Both the position numbers and the translations under genes were made by a program. From assembly GCA_036824005.1 (NCBI GenBank), contig DAITBA010000010.1, forward strand, positions 1 to 64,000: 64,000 nucleotides of DNA, read 5' to 3'. Within the stretch, counting starts at the first letter, position 1; every line of letters starts with the position of its first letter. The notes below the pieces were generated by a model. The model was not told the DNA's origin. It was given only the letters and a program-made list of their open reading frames with translations, and did not search any database. Source of the stretch: DAITBA01 sp036824005 (GTDB taxonomy: Bacteria; Pseudomonadota; Gammaproteobacteria; Burkholderiales; Rhodocyclaceae). Positions 43,510 through 52,535 of this stretch are shown in pieces.

Positions 43510-44442
43510 ATGGCTATCCTCGTCATTGCCGAACACGATAATGCGTCGCTCAGGAGCGCGACGCTCAACACCGTCACCGCGGCTTGCAAGCTCGGTGCCG
43601 ACATCGAGGTGCTTGTCGCTGGCGCTGGCTGCAAAGGCGTGGCCGAACAGGCTGCCGCAGTGGCCGGCGTCACGAAGGTGCGTTTGGCGGACGCGGCGCA
43701 TTACAGCGACGAGACGGCCGAGAACATCGCCGCCCTGGTCGTCGCCAATGCAGCGGGCTATAGCCATATCCTGATGCCCGCCAGCACTTTCGGCAAGAAT
43801 GTTGCGCCACGCATTGCGGCGGCGCTCGATGTGGCGCAGATATCCGACGTCGTCGCCATCGAGAGCGCCGATACCTATGTGCGACCGATCTATGCCGGCA
43901 ATGCCATGGCGACCGTCAAGTCCGTCGACGTCGTCAAGGTCGTCACCGTGCGCACGACGGCGTTCGACGCGGCGGACACGGGCAGCCGCGCGCCGGTGGA
44001 GGCGCTCGCCGCTGGCCCGGATCTTGGCCTGGCGAAACTGATCGGCCGGGAGCTAACCAAGAGCGCACGCCCGGAGCTCGGCGCCGCGAAGGTCATCGTC
44101 TCCGGTGGCCGCGGCCTGGGCAGTGGCGAGAACTACCACAATCTGCTCGAACCGCTGGCAGACAGGCTCGGCGCGGCGCTGGGGGCCTCCCGCGCGGCGG
44201 TCGATGCCGGGTTTGCACCCAACGACTATCAGGTCGGGCAAACAGGCAAGATCGTCGCGCCGCAGTTGTATGTCGCGATCGGCATCTCGGGTGCCATCCA
44301 GCACCTGGCGGGCATGAAAGACAGCAAAGTAATCGTGGCCATCAACAAGGACCCGGACGCACCCATCTTCCAAGTGGCGGACTACGGCGTCGTGGGCGAC
44401 CTGTTTCAGCTCGTGCCGGAGCTCGTTGCGGAACTCGGTTAA
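43510..44442 (+). CDS. etfA: Electron transfer flavoprotein alpha subunit
   Basis: The 310-residue EtfA begins MAILVIAEHDNASL. Its C-terminal FAD domain includes VIVSGGRGLGSGENYHNLLEPLA, VGQTGKIVAPQLYVAIGISGAIQHLAGM and the final INKDPDAPIFQVADYGVVGDLF, all family hallmarks. It forms a heterodimer with EtfB that holds FAD and AMP. It follows etfB after 96 bp holding a REP-like palindrome. A lone cobalt-type permease gene follows within 24 bp. Confidence 0.96.
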   Translation: MAILVIAEHDNASLRSATLNTVTAACKLGADIEVLVAGAGCKGVAEQAAAVAGVTKVRLADAAHYSDETAENIAALVVANAAGYSHILMPASTFGKNVAPRIAAALDVAQISDVVAIESADTYVRPIYAGNAMATVKSVDVVKVVTVRTTAFDAADTGSRAPVEALAAGPDLGLAKLIGRELTKSARPELGAAKVIVSGGRGLGSGENYHNLLEPLADRLGAALGASRAAVDAGFAPNDYQVGQTGKIVAPQLYVAIGISGAIQHLAGMKDSKVIVAINKDPDAPIFQVADYGVVGDLFQLVPELVAELG

Positions 44443-44465
44443 GGGGGCCCGGCGACGCGCAGCCG

Positions 44466-45131
44466 ATGAATTTCCCGGCACAACTTTTCCCCGCCAACTG
44501 GAGCATCGTCGCGTTTCTGCCCCTCATCGCGCTATGGGCGTGGAGTGTCCGTACGGGAGGCTGGGGCAGGTTGCGCGACCCGGGGCAGCTCAACGTCTGG
44601 GCAGGGACGGTCGTTGCGCTGGCCGTGCTGTGGAGCCTTCGTGCGGGCGTGCAGCCGGGTTTGAATTTTCACCTTCTGGGTGCCATGGCATTCGTGCTGA
44701 TGTTCGGCCCGCAGCTCGCGTTGATCGGCCTATCCGTCGTGCTCGCGGTAGTGACACTGAACGGCGCCGCGGCCTGGAGCGCCTACGCGCTCAATGCCCT
44801 GGTGATGGTGGTGGTGCCGGTGCTGATTGCCCACGGATTTTACCGATTTGTCGAACGCCGCTTGCCAAACCATTTCTTCGTCTACGTTTTCGTGACGGCG
44901 TTCCTCGGGGCGGCGCTGTCCATGGCGACGACGGGTTTGGCGGCAACGCTGCTGCTCTATGCCGCCGACGTCTATCCGGCCGAGTACCTCCTGCAGAACT
45001 ACTTGCCGTACTACGTCCTGCTGGGCTTTGCCGAAGCGACGATCACCGGCATGTGCGTGACGATCTTCGTTGTCTATCGCCCCGCCTGGGTCGGCACTTT
45101 TGACGACAGTCGCTACCTCTTGAACAAATGA
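44466..45131 (+). CDS. CbiM-like energy-coupling factor permease, lone
   Basis: The 221-residue protein has six or so hydrophobic segments and resembles the CbiM/NikM S-component family (LLGAMAFVLMFGPQLALIGLS; LPNHFFVYVFVTAFLGAALSM). CbiM proteins take up Co2+ or Ni2+ with ATPase and T components, none of which is adjacent. Its location between etfA and an acyl-CoA dehydrogenase is odd and could indicate a different role, for example supporting cobalamin-dependent metabolism; that is inference. The N-terminus lacks the short metal-binding Met-His start typical of CbiM/NikM (it reads MNFPAQLFPANW). Confidence 0.78.
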   Translation: MNFPAQLFPANWSIVAFLPLIALWAWSVRTGGWGRLRDPGQLNVWAGTVVALAVLWSLRAGVQPGLNFHLLGAMAFVLMFGPQLALIGLSVVLAVVTLNGAAAWSAYALNALVMVVVPVLIAHGFYRFVERRLPNHFFVYVFVTAFLGAALSMATTGLAATLLLYAADVYPAEYLLQNYLPYYVLLGFAEATITGMCVTIFVVYRPAWVGTFDDSRYLLNK

Positions 45132-45191
45132 TGGCCCCTGCGCCGCCCCGAGTTGGCGCCGGTGCCAGGAAACCTAGGGAGCCTGGAAAAC

Positions 45192-46985
45192 ATGAGCCAA
45201 TACACCGCACCGATACGTGACATGCAGTTCGTTTTGCGCGAGCTCGCGGGCCTGGAACAGGTCGGCAAGCTCCCCGGATTCGAGGATGCCACCCCCGATC
45301 TGGTGGACGCCGTGCTCGAAGAGGCAGGCAAATTCGCCGGCGAGGTGCTGGCGCCGCTCAATCAGAGCGGCGACGAGGAAGGATCGCAATGGCATAAGGA
45401 TGGGGTGACCACGCCCAAGGGATTCAAGGAGGCTTACCGGCACTTCATCGAGGGCGGTTGGAATGGCCTGGAATGCGAACCGGAGTACGGCGGTCAGGGC
45501 TTGCCGAAGGTGGTGGGCGCGGCGGTGAAGGAGATGTGGAAGGCGGCCAACCTGTCCTTCTCACTCTGCCCGCTGCTCACCGGTGGCGCCATCGAGGCTT
45601 TGATGCTGCGCGGCTCCGACGCGCTAAAGCAGACGTACGTGCCAAAGATGGTAAGCGGTGAATGGACGGGCACCATGAACCTGACCGAACCCCAGGCAGG
45701 CTCGGATCTGGCTGCGGTGCGCACCCGCGCCGAACCGCAGCCCGACGGAACGTACAAGATCTTCGGCCAGAAGATCTTCATCACCTACGGCGAGCACGAC
45801 ATGACCGAGAACATCATTCACCTCGTGCTGGCGCGCACGCCGGATGCGCCGGCGGGTGTGAAAGGCATCTCGCTGTTCGTTGTGCCGAAGTTCATGGTCG
45901 ATGCCGACGGCATGCTCGGGGCGCGCAACGATGTCCACTGCGTCTCGCTCGAGCACAAGCTGGGTATCCATGCCAGCCCCACTGCGGTGCTCGCCTATGG
46001 CGACAACGGTGGCGCGACCGGGTTTCTCGTGGGTGAGCTGAACCGGGGTCTCGAGTACATGTTCGTCATGATGAACATCGCCCGCTTTGCCGTCGGCCTG
46101 GAAGGTGTGGCGATCGCCGAGCGTGCCTATCAGAAGGCACTTGCCTACGCCAGGGAAAGGGTGCAGGGACGCGATGTTGCCGGCAGCAAGGCGAGCGTGC
46201 CGATCATCAACCATGCCGACGTGCGCCGCATGCTGATGCTGATGAAATCGCAGACTGAAGCGATGCGTGCTCTGGCCTATGTTGTTGCCGCCGCGCACGA
46301 CGCATCGACACATCATCCCGATGCGGCGGAGCGGGCGCGCAATCATGCCTTCGCCGATCTCATGACTCCCGTAGTGAAGGGCTGGAGCACCGAAACCGGC
46401 AACGAAGTTGCGTCGCTCGGCGTACAGATTCACGGCGGCATGGGCTACATTGAGGAGACCGGCGCGGCCCAGTACTTCCGCGATGCGCGCATCACGACCA
46501 TCTACGAAGGCACCACCGGCATCCAGGCCAACGATCTGATCGGCCGCAAGATCGCCCGCGAAGGCGGTACGACGATCAAGGCAGTGCTGCAGGCCATACG
46601 TACGCTGGATGCCGATCTCGGCAGTGCGTCCGGTACGCAGTTTGCGGCCATTCGCCACGGTCTTGCCGCCGGCGTGCAGGCCGTTAGCGACGCGGCGGAG
46701 CATGTCGTTGCCCATTTCAACGCCGATATCAAGGCGGTCTCGGTCGGAGCGGTCCCATTCCTCAAGCTGTTCGGCATCGTCGCCGGCGGATGGCAGTTGG
46801 CGCGCGCTGCGCTGATCGCGCAGCGGCATCTCGACGCCGGCGAAGGCGATGCCGCCTTCCTCCAGGCAAAGATCGCCACCGCCCGTTTCTATGCCGACCA
46901 TGTGCTGGCGCAGGCGCCGGGGCTGGCGCACACGGTGATTCATGGCGGCGCAGGCGCCTTGGCTCTTTCGGACGAGCAGTTCTGA
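45192..46985 (+). CDS. Acyl-CoA dehydrogenase with C-terminal extension
   Basis: The 597-residue flavoenzyme has the acyl-CoA dehydrogenase core: EPEYGGQGLPKVVG, MNLTEPQAGSDLAAVRTRA, and IHGGMGYIEETGAAQYFRDARITTIYEGTT, the last giving the FAD/active-site region with a C-terminal domain. It oxidises acyl-CoA to enoyl-CoA, passing electrons to EtfAB encoded next door. The extension of about 130 residues after YEGTTGIQ places it with the larger FadE12/AcdA-like group rather than the 380-residue type. The start MSQYTAPIRD follows AGGGAGCC; the upstream ATG at 45153 lacks a site. Confidence 0.93.
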   Translation: MSQYTAPIRDMQFVLRELAGLEQVGKLPGFEDATPDLVDAVLEEAGKFAGEVLAPLNQSGDEEGSQWHKDGVTTPKGFKEAYRHFIEGGWNGLECEPEYGGQGLPKVVGAAVKEMWKAANLSFSLCPLLTGGAIEALMLRGSDALKQTYVPKMVSGEWTGTMNLTEPQAGSDLAAVRTRAEPQPDGTYKIFGQKIFITYGEHDMTENIIHLVLARTPDAPAGVKGISLFVVPKFMVDADGMLGARNDVHCVSLEHKLGIHASPTAVLAYGDNGGATGFLVGELNRGLEYMFVMMNIARFAVGLEGVAIAERAYQKALAYARERVQGRDVAGSKASVPIINHADVRRMLMLMKSQTEAMRALAYVVAAAHDASTHHPDAAERARNHAFADLMTPVVKGWSTETGNEVASLGVQIHGGMGYIEETGAAQYFRDARITTIYEGTTGIQANDLIGRKIAREGGTTIKAVLQAIRTLDADLGSASGTQFAAIRHGLAAGVQAVSDAAEHVVAHFNADIKAVSVGAVPFLKLFGIVAGGWQLARAALIAQRHLDAGEGDAAFLQAKIATARFYADHVLAQAPGLAHTVIHGGAGALALSDEQF

Positions 46986-47026
46986 CGGCGTCATGGCACT
47001 GTCCTAGCGCGCAACACCCGGAATTA

Positions 47027-47047
47027 GGGGGGCTTTGGCCCCCTTTT
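47027..47047 (+). terminator. Probable terminator after the acyl-CoA dehydrogenase gene
   Basis: GGGGG and CCCCC pair around a seven-base loop (47027-47043) and are followed by TTTT. The short U-run makes it a moderate terminator, placed 42 bases after the stop. Confidence 0.55.
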
Positions 47048-47147
47048 CGGCGGACCGGGGCGGTGACGGTCAGGGCACCATGGCGATGATGCCACTGGCC
47101 TGCGCATTTTGCGCAGGTACCGGCTTCATGGACGAGACGCTCCGAAC

Positions 47148-49331
47148 ATGACGCTGCTTGCCCCATCGATCTCCGCGCCGACAGTGCCCCCATTGCTGTC
47201 GGGCGACGACATCCTGCGCGATTGCCGCGAGTTCCTTATCCATCGCCTTTCGACCGTACTCGTTGGCTGCGACGCGCCTGCCGCACAGACCGTGCCGGCC
47301 TTGCGGCGCGGATTCGGCGCGTTCTTCGACGAGATGGCGTCCTCCGACGGGCAGACGGAGTTCGAACAGGCGGGGAATCTGACCGCGTCCAAGATCAAAC
47401 TGATCGATGACAGCCAGCTCGAGTTCTCCATCGCACTGGCCGGCGTGGCCAAGCGCCTGGGCGAGTGCGGCGGCAAGGATTTCCCCAAGCTGCACCTGCG
47501 CCTGATGACGTTGCTCGATGTCGACGGCCTCGATCCGATGCGCAACCCCGTCGGGCCGTCGGCTGTCTGCGCCGGTCTCGACGAAGTGTGCGCTACGGTG
47601 GCGGACAATCTCGATGACATGCTGGAGCACCTGCGTATCTTCGAGGCGGCACTGGCGCGGGTGCTACCCGTGATCTATGCCGAGTTGAACGAACGCTTGG
47701 TGCGCAGCGGCGTGGCGCCGCGGCAGAGTGCCCGCGCCCACCACGACGCTCGCTCGGGGGTAAGACCGGTCAAGCCAGGCGTCCCGAACCCTGCCACAGT
47801 GGCGACGCCCGTGACGGCGCCGTCGGGCAAGCCGGCTGCATTATACGAAGCGCTGCGGACACGGGTGGTTTCCGGCGGCACTCCCACGCATGGGGGAGGA
47901 GGCGACTTCGTGGCCGTGGACGCGGGGACGTTGCGCGGTCTGTTCGCGGCGCTCGACATGCTGCAGGGCACACGGCAGCTGGATCTGGATTTGAGCGCGC
48001 AGCCGCCCCAGGCCGGCACGGGTGCGCCTGCGGGGGTGCTGCATTCGATCACCTCCGGCGCAATTTCCGACGCGCTGCGGCCAGCAGATTTCGCGACGAT
48101 CGAGGCGCTGGCCCTGATGTTCGACGCCATTCACGAAGAAGAGCGGCTGCCCGAGGCAGTGAAGGCCATCATCGACCGACTGGCCATCCCGTTGCTCAAG
48201 GTCGCCCTCCACGATCCGAGACTGTTCGCGGACGATGCCCATCCCGCGCGGGAGCTGGTCGATGCCGTGGCGTGCGCCGCACTGGGGCTTGCGCCCGATG
48301 TCGATGATAGTCACCCGGTCTGCGCGAAGCTGCAGGAGGTCGTCGGCCGGCTGCAGCGCGATTTCGATGGCGATGCGGCGCTGCTGGATTCCCTGCACGC
48401 AGAGCTGCGGACCTTCATCGCGCGGCGCGAGCAGGAGGCTCATTCGGCGGTCGAGCAGTACATTGCGCTGGCAGAGCGGCAGGAACGGCGTGAGCTGGTG
48501 GCGGCCGAGGCGGCGCAGGCGATGCACGCCCTGGATTGCGGCGATCTTCCTGTCGCCATCCGCGATTTCCTGAGCAGCCAGTGGCTGCGCGTGCTGGAGG
48601 CGGTGGGTAACGAACACGGCACGGACAGCAACGCCTTCCTCGAAAACGTCGCCCTGGCACGGAAGCTCGTGTGGAGTGTGCAGCCGAAGGCGAGTCCGGC
48701 CGAGCGCAAGCAGCTCGTTGCCATGTTGCCGGGATTGCTCAAGGAGCTGAACGAGGCGCTGGACCTGATCGGCGTTCCCCGGTCGGAACGCGCACCGTTG
48801 CTTGACGCCTGCGTCGAGCTGCATTCGTCGGCGTTGCGCGGCACCAGTAGCGCTGCCGCGTCCGCTGCATCAGCAGGCGGCTGGTTCGAGGCGGGCAAGC
48901 CGGCACCTGGGGCATTGGTCGAGGCTGCCCCCGATGATGCGCTGAGCTACGAGCCGGACGGCTCCTTCCCGCCGGCCCTGGTGCTAGCGGAGGCAATCAC
49001 CTTTGAGGCGACGGACGGGACGCGTGCCCTGCTGTGCGTTGGTGCGCAGTCCGGGGCACGCTCCGGCGCGGCCTCGGACAGGCGAATGACGCTCGTCCCC
49101 GGCGATTGGTTGCAGTTCCGCCTCCCTGACGGCAGCCGCAGGGAAGGCCGGCTCGGGTGGATCGGACCGTGGCGTGGCAATTTGCTGTTCACAAATCCGG
49201 AATGGGCAGAGGCAATTCTACTTTCGCCGGATGTCCTGCGCCGGCAGTGGGCGCGCGGCGATGCATCGGTCGTCGGTCGGACGTCGTTATTCGACAAGGC
49301 GGCCGAACGGGCGCTGCGGGAAATGTCCTGA
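47148..49331 (+). CDS. DUF1631 family protein
   Basis: The 727-residue soluble protein fits DUF1631: the early segment FEQAGNLTASKIKLIDDSQLEFSIALAGVAKRL, and a C-terminal part LVPGDWLQFRLPDGSRREGRL and GNLLFTNPEWAEAILL that reads like a PilZ-type c-di-GMP-related beta fold. Most of the protein is helical with Ala/Pro linkers near 215-245 and 550-600. The function is unknown; old annotation as thymidine phosphorylase in this family is not supported. ATG 47148 (MTLLAPSI) is preferred over an upstream ATG at 47109. Confidence 0.85.
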   Translation: MTLLAPSISAPTVPPLLSGDDILRDCREFLIHRLSTVLVGCDAPAAQTVPALRRGFGAFFDEMASSDGQTEFEQAGNLTASKIKLIDDSQLEFSIALAGVAKRLGECGGKDFPKLHLRLMTLLDVDGLDPMRNPVGPSAVCAGLDEVCATVADNLDDMLEHLRIFEAALARVLPVIYAELNERLVRSGVAPRQSARAHHDARSGVRPVKPGVPNPATVATPVTAPSGKPAALYEALRTRVVSGGTPTHGGGGDFVAVDAGTLRGLFAALDMLQGTRQLDLDLSAQPPQAGTGAPAGVLHSITSGAISDALRPADFATIEALALMFDAIHEEERLPEAVKAIIDRLAIPLLKVALHDPRLFADDAHPARELVDAVACAALGLAPDVDDSHPVCAKLQEVVGRLQRDFDGDAALLDSLHAELRTFIARREQEAHSAVEQYIALAERQERRELVAAEAAQAMHALDCGDLPVAIRDFLSSQWLRVLEAVGNEHGTDSNAFLENVALARKLVWSVQPKASPAERKQLVAMLPGLLKELNEALDLIGVPRSERAPLLDACVELHSSALRGTSSAAASAASAGGWFEAGKPAPGALVEAAPDDALSYEPDGSFPPALVLAEAITFEATDGTRALLCVGAQSGARSGAASDRRMTLVPGDWLQFRLPDGSRREGRLGWIGPWRGNLLFTNPEWAEAILLSPDVLRRQWARGDASVVGRTSLFDKAAERALREMS

Positions 49332-49550
49332 TCCGGTCGGAGCGCAGCGCCACACGGTTCATCCTCGGGACGTTCCCGGCGCGGCAAACGGGCCGCGCCG
49401 GACGCCGCAATTCAGTGGCGAATCCACGGCAAACGCGCACGTTCCGCGTTTGTCACATTTCGCAATAAGTGCGTCGTCTCGTGACCACATGCGGCGGACA
49501 GGCGGTAACATGTGCGGGTTTTCGACTCGGCTGGTCCCTCGCTCCGCGCA

Positions 49551-50306
49551 ATGAAGTTCTCCATCATCACCTGCACCTGGAACAGCGAACCATACCTTGT
49601 CCAGTCCATAGACTCCGTGCTGTCCCAGGACTACTCCGATATCGAGTACATTTTTGTCGATGGCGGTTCCACCGACGGCACGCTGGAGCGGATTCGCGCA
49701 ATTCCGCGTCCGGTGAAGCTCTTGACCGGCATCCGCGGTGGCATCAGTCGGGCCATGAACGAAGGGGTACGCGCGGCGACCGGCGATGTCATTTCCCACC
49801 TGCACTCCGACGACTACTACCTGTATCCACGGGTGCTGAGCGACGTTGCGGAAATCATGTCGAAAACGGGTGCCCAATGGCTGTTCGGGCGCGACATGAC
49901 CGACGTCGATGGCAAGCTCGTTGCCGAGAGCTGGCAGGTTCCCAAGTACTCCTACAAGGAACTGCTCCGGCTGAACTTCATTCCTCATCCCGACACTTTC
50001 ATTCGTCGCAGCCTGTTCGAGCGAGCGGGCGGCTTCGACGAGACGTTGAAGTACTCGATGGATTACGATTTCTTCCTGCGCATCGGCAAGCTGGCGGAGC
50101 CGGTTCAGGTGGACAATTACTTCACGGCATTTCGTGCCCATTCCGGTAGCGCGTCTACGGCAAACGCATTGCGCGGCTTCAACGAGGATTTCCGCGTCAG
50201 GTTGCGCCACGCAGGCTGGTCGCCGTGGGCGCTGCTCTATCACGGCGCCTACTACATCGGCAGGCGGCTACGCTGGGCACACCAGCTGGCCCGCGAGAAA
50301 CACTGA
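49551..50306 (+). CDS. Glycosyltransferase family 2
   Basis: The 251-residue protein has the GT-A fold: MKFSIITCTWNSEPYL, the DxD-like metal and sugar motif FVDGGSTDGTLE and HLHSDDYYL, then FIPHPDTFIRRSLFERAGGFDE and YSMDYDFFLRIGK as acceptor region. It probably adds a sugar from a nucleotide donor to an envelope polysaccharide or lipid. It stands alone, convergent with the ETF-QO gene, with no other glycosyl genes in the window. ATG 49551 is chosen because the longer frame from 49512 adds residues unlike the family. Confidence 0.9.
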   Translation: MKFSIITCTWNSEPYLVQSIDSVLSQDYSDIEYIFVDGGSTDGTLERIRAIPRPVKLLTGIRGGISRAMNEGVRAATGDVISHLHSDDYYLYPRVLSDVAEIMSKTGAQWLFGRDMTDVDGKLVAESWQVPKYSYKELLRLNFIPHPDTFIRRSLFERAGGFDETLKYSMDYDFFLRIGKLAEPVQVDNYFTAFRAHSGSASTANALRGFNEDFRVRLRHAGWSPWALLYHGAYYIGRRLRWAHQLAREKH

Positions 50307-50337
50307 CGAGACACTGCGCAGCGCGCCGGGGTGCTGC

Positions 50338-51993
50338 TCACATGTTCGGATAGACGGGCCCTTCGCCTCCTTGGGGCGTTACCCAGACGATGTTCTGCTG
50401 CGGGTCCTTGATGTCGCAGGTCTTGCAGTGCACGCAGTTCTGGGCATTGATCTGCAGGCGCGGATTCTCACCTTTCCCGTCACGCACGATCTCGTAGACA
50501 CCGGCCGGGCAATAACGCTGTTCCGGTGCATCGTACAGGGTGAGGTTCACCGCGATCGGCACGGACGTGTCCTTGAGCGTCAGGTGGCAGGGCTGGTTTT
50601 CCTCGTGATTGGTGTTGGACAGAAACACCGACGACAAGCGATCGAAGGTGAGTACGCCGTCCGGCTTCGGATACGCGATCGGCTGGCACTCGGCGGCTCG
50701 TCTCAGCTTGGTGTGATCGGCGCTCAGATGCAGCGTCCAAGGCGCCTTGCCGCGAAAGAGCTGCTGATCGATGCCGAACATCAGTGAGCCGAAGTACAAT
50801 CCCTTGCTCATCCAGGGCTTGAAATTGCGCGCACGATGTAGTTCGTCGTAAAGCCAGCTGGTGCGGAAAGCCTGCGGATAGGCGGTCAACTCGTCGCTGG
50901 CGCGCCCGGCGACGACGGCTTCGTGGGCGGCCTCGGCTGCCAACATTCCGCTTTTGATGGCGGCGTGGGTGCCTTTGATCCGCGAGGCGACGAGAAAGCC
51001 GGCGTCATCGCCGATGAGCACGCCGCCAGGAAACGTCAGATGCGGCAGGGCCTGCAGGCCGCCCGCGGCGAGCGCGCGCGCGCCGTAGGCGACGCGTTTG
51101 CCGCCTTCGAGGAATGTGCGCACAAGCGGATGCGTCTTGTAACGCTGGAACTCCTCGAACGGCGAAAGGTAGGGGTTGCTGTAAGCCAGGCCGACGACGT
51201 AGCCGATAGCGACCTGATTCGCTTCCATGTGGTACACGAAGCCGCCGCCGTAGGTCGAGGCGTCGAGGGGCCAGCCGCCGGTGTGCATCACCAGTCCCGC
51301 CTGGTGGCTGCCGGGGCGTACATCCCATAGTTCTTTTATCCCGATGCCATAGACCTGTGGATCGGCGTCCTTGCGCAGGCCGAAGCGCGCCTCCAACTGC
51401 TTGCCGAGGTGGCCACGACAGCCCTCTGCGAAGAAGGTGTATTTGGCGTGCAGCTCCATGCCTGGCTGGTAAGCATCCGTCGGCTGGCGGTCCCGGCCCA
51501 CGCCCATGTCCCCGGTAGCCACTCCCTTCACGGCGCCGCGTAGCGGTCCTTCGTCGTGATACAGCACCTCGGCACCGGCGAAACCGGGATAGATCTCGAC
51601 GCCCAGCGCCTCGGCCTGCTGGCCGAGCCAGCGACACAGATTGCCCAGGCTGATGACGTAGTTGCCGTGATTGATGAAGCACGCCGGGAGAAACACCGGC
51701 GGCACGCGCCAGCCGCCTTTTTCGGTGAGGAAGACGAAGCGGTCGTCGCTGACCGGCGTCGTCACCGGCGCGCCTTGCGTCTGCCAGTCGGGCAGGAGTT
51801 CGGTCAGGGCCCGCGGGTCCATCACGGCGCCCGACAGGATGTGGGCACCGATCTCGCTGCCTTTCTCGATCAGGCATACGCTGATGTCGCTGCCGCTCTT
51901 GGCGGCAAGCTGCTTAAGCCGGATCGCCGCAGAAAGCCCTGCCGGGCCGCCGCCGACGATCAGCACGTCGAATTGCATGGACTCGCGTTGCAT
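50338..51993 (-). CDS. Electron transfer flavoprotein-ubiquinone oxidoreductase
   Basis: The 551-residue ETF-QO takes electrons from ETF and reduces ubiquinone at the membrane. It has the FAD site VLIVGGGPAGLSAAIRLKQL, the ubiquinone/membrane region (GGFVYHMEANQVAIGYVVGL) and a C-terminal 4Fe-4S site CVHCKTCDIKDPQQNI. GGGAGGA lies eight bases before ATG 51993. With EtfAB and acyl-CoA dehydrogenase in the same window it completes the electron path from beta-oxidation to the respiratory chain. The acyl-CoA thioesterase gene is divergent from it. Confidence 0.96.
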   Translation of the reverse strand: MQRESMQFDVLIVGGGPAGLSAAIRLKQLAAKSGSDISVCLIEKGSEIGAHILSGAVMDPRALTELLPDWQTQGAPVTTPVSDDRFVFLTEKGGWRVPPVFLPACFINHGNYVISLGNLCRWLGQQAEALGVEIYPGFAGAEVLYHDEGPLRGAVKGVATGDMGVGRDRQPTDAYQPGMELHAKYTFFAEGCRGHLGKQLEARFGLRKDADPQVYGIGIKELWDVRPGSHQAGLVMHTGGWPLDASTYGGGFVYHMEANQVAIGYVVGLAYSNPYLSPFEEFQRYKTHPLVRTFLEGGKRVAYGARALAAGGLQALPHLTFPGGVLIGDDAGFLVASRIKGTHAAIKSGMLAAEAAHEAVVAGRASDELTAYPQAFRTSWLYDELHRARNFKPWMSKGLYFGSLMFGIDQQLFRGKAPWTLHLSADHTKLRRAAECQPIAYPKPDGVLTFDRLSSVFLSNTNHEENQPCHLTLKDTSVPIAVNLTLYDAPEQRYCPAGVYEIVRDGKGENPRLQINAQNCVHCKTCDIKDPQQNIVWVTPQGGEGPVYPNM

Positions 51994-52094
51994 TGCTCTG
52001 TTCCTCCCTTGTTGTTGTACGGTCTTGTTGTTTCGGCGTGTGTCCCACCAAGGGGGATTATAATTGCAACTGCAGAAACATCATCGGCGCAGCG

Positions 52095-52535
52095 ATGGAG
52101 ACACACCGGACGCTGATTCACACGACCACCATCCCCATTCGGTGGGGCGACATGGATGCGATGCACCATGTGAACAACACCGTCTATTTCCGCTACATGG
52201 AGCAAGCCCGGGTCGAGTGGCTGGAGTGCCTTGGTTATGCGGTGGATCCGCGGCAGGAGGCGGCAGTCATCATCAACGCCAGCTGCACCTTCCTCGTGCC
52301 GCTGACCCATCCCGGGGTAGTAGAGGTGCGGATGTATGCCGGACGTGCCGGCCGCAGCAGCGTTCCCACCTACTACGAACTGCGGGTTGTGGGCGACGAA
52401 ACGTTGTGCGCCGAGGGCGCGGCGAAAATCGTTTGGATGGATCCGGCGACCGGCAAGTCCGTACCCATCCCCGGTTCGCTGCGGCGACTGCTCGCGCAAG
52501 ATGGCAGACACGCCCAAGAGGAGGGCCGCGCATGA
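52095..52535 (+). CDS. Acyl-CoA thioesterase (4HBT/YbgC-like)
   Basis: The 146-residue hotdog-fold protein starts with the 4HBT signature RWGDMDAMHHVNNTVYFRYMEQARVEWL (given here as RWGDMDAMHHVNNTVYF), with the catalytic Asp in GDMD. It hydrolyses acyl-CoA thioesters, probably as a tetramer in the cytoplasm. Its stop overlaps the start of the acetoacetyl-CoA synthetase gene (ATGA), so the two are coupled. The pair could balance acyl-CoA pools during growth on acids. Confidence 0.87.
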   Translation: METHRTLIHTTTIPIRWGDMDAMHHVNNTVYFRYMEQARVEWLECLGYAVDPRQEAAVIINASCTFLVPLTHPGVVEVRMYAGRAGRSSVPTYYELRVVGDETLCAEGAAKIVWMDPATGKSVPIPGSLRRLLAQDGRHAQEEGRA

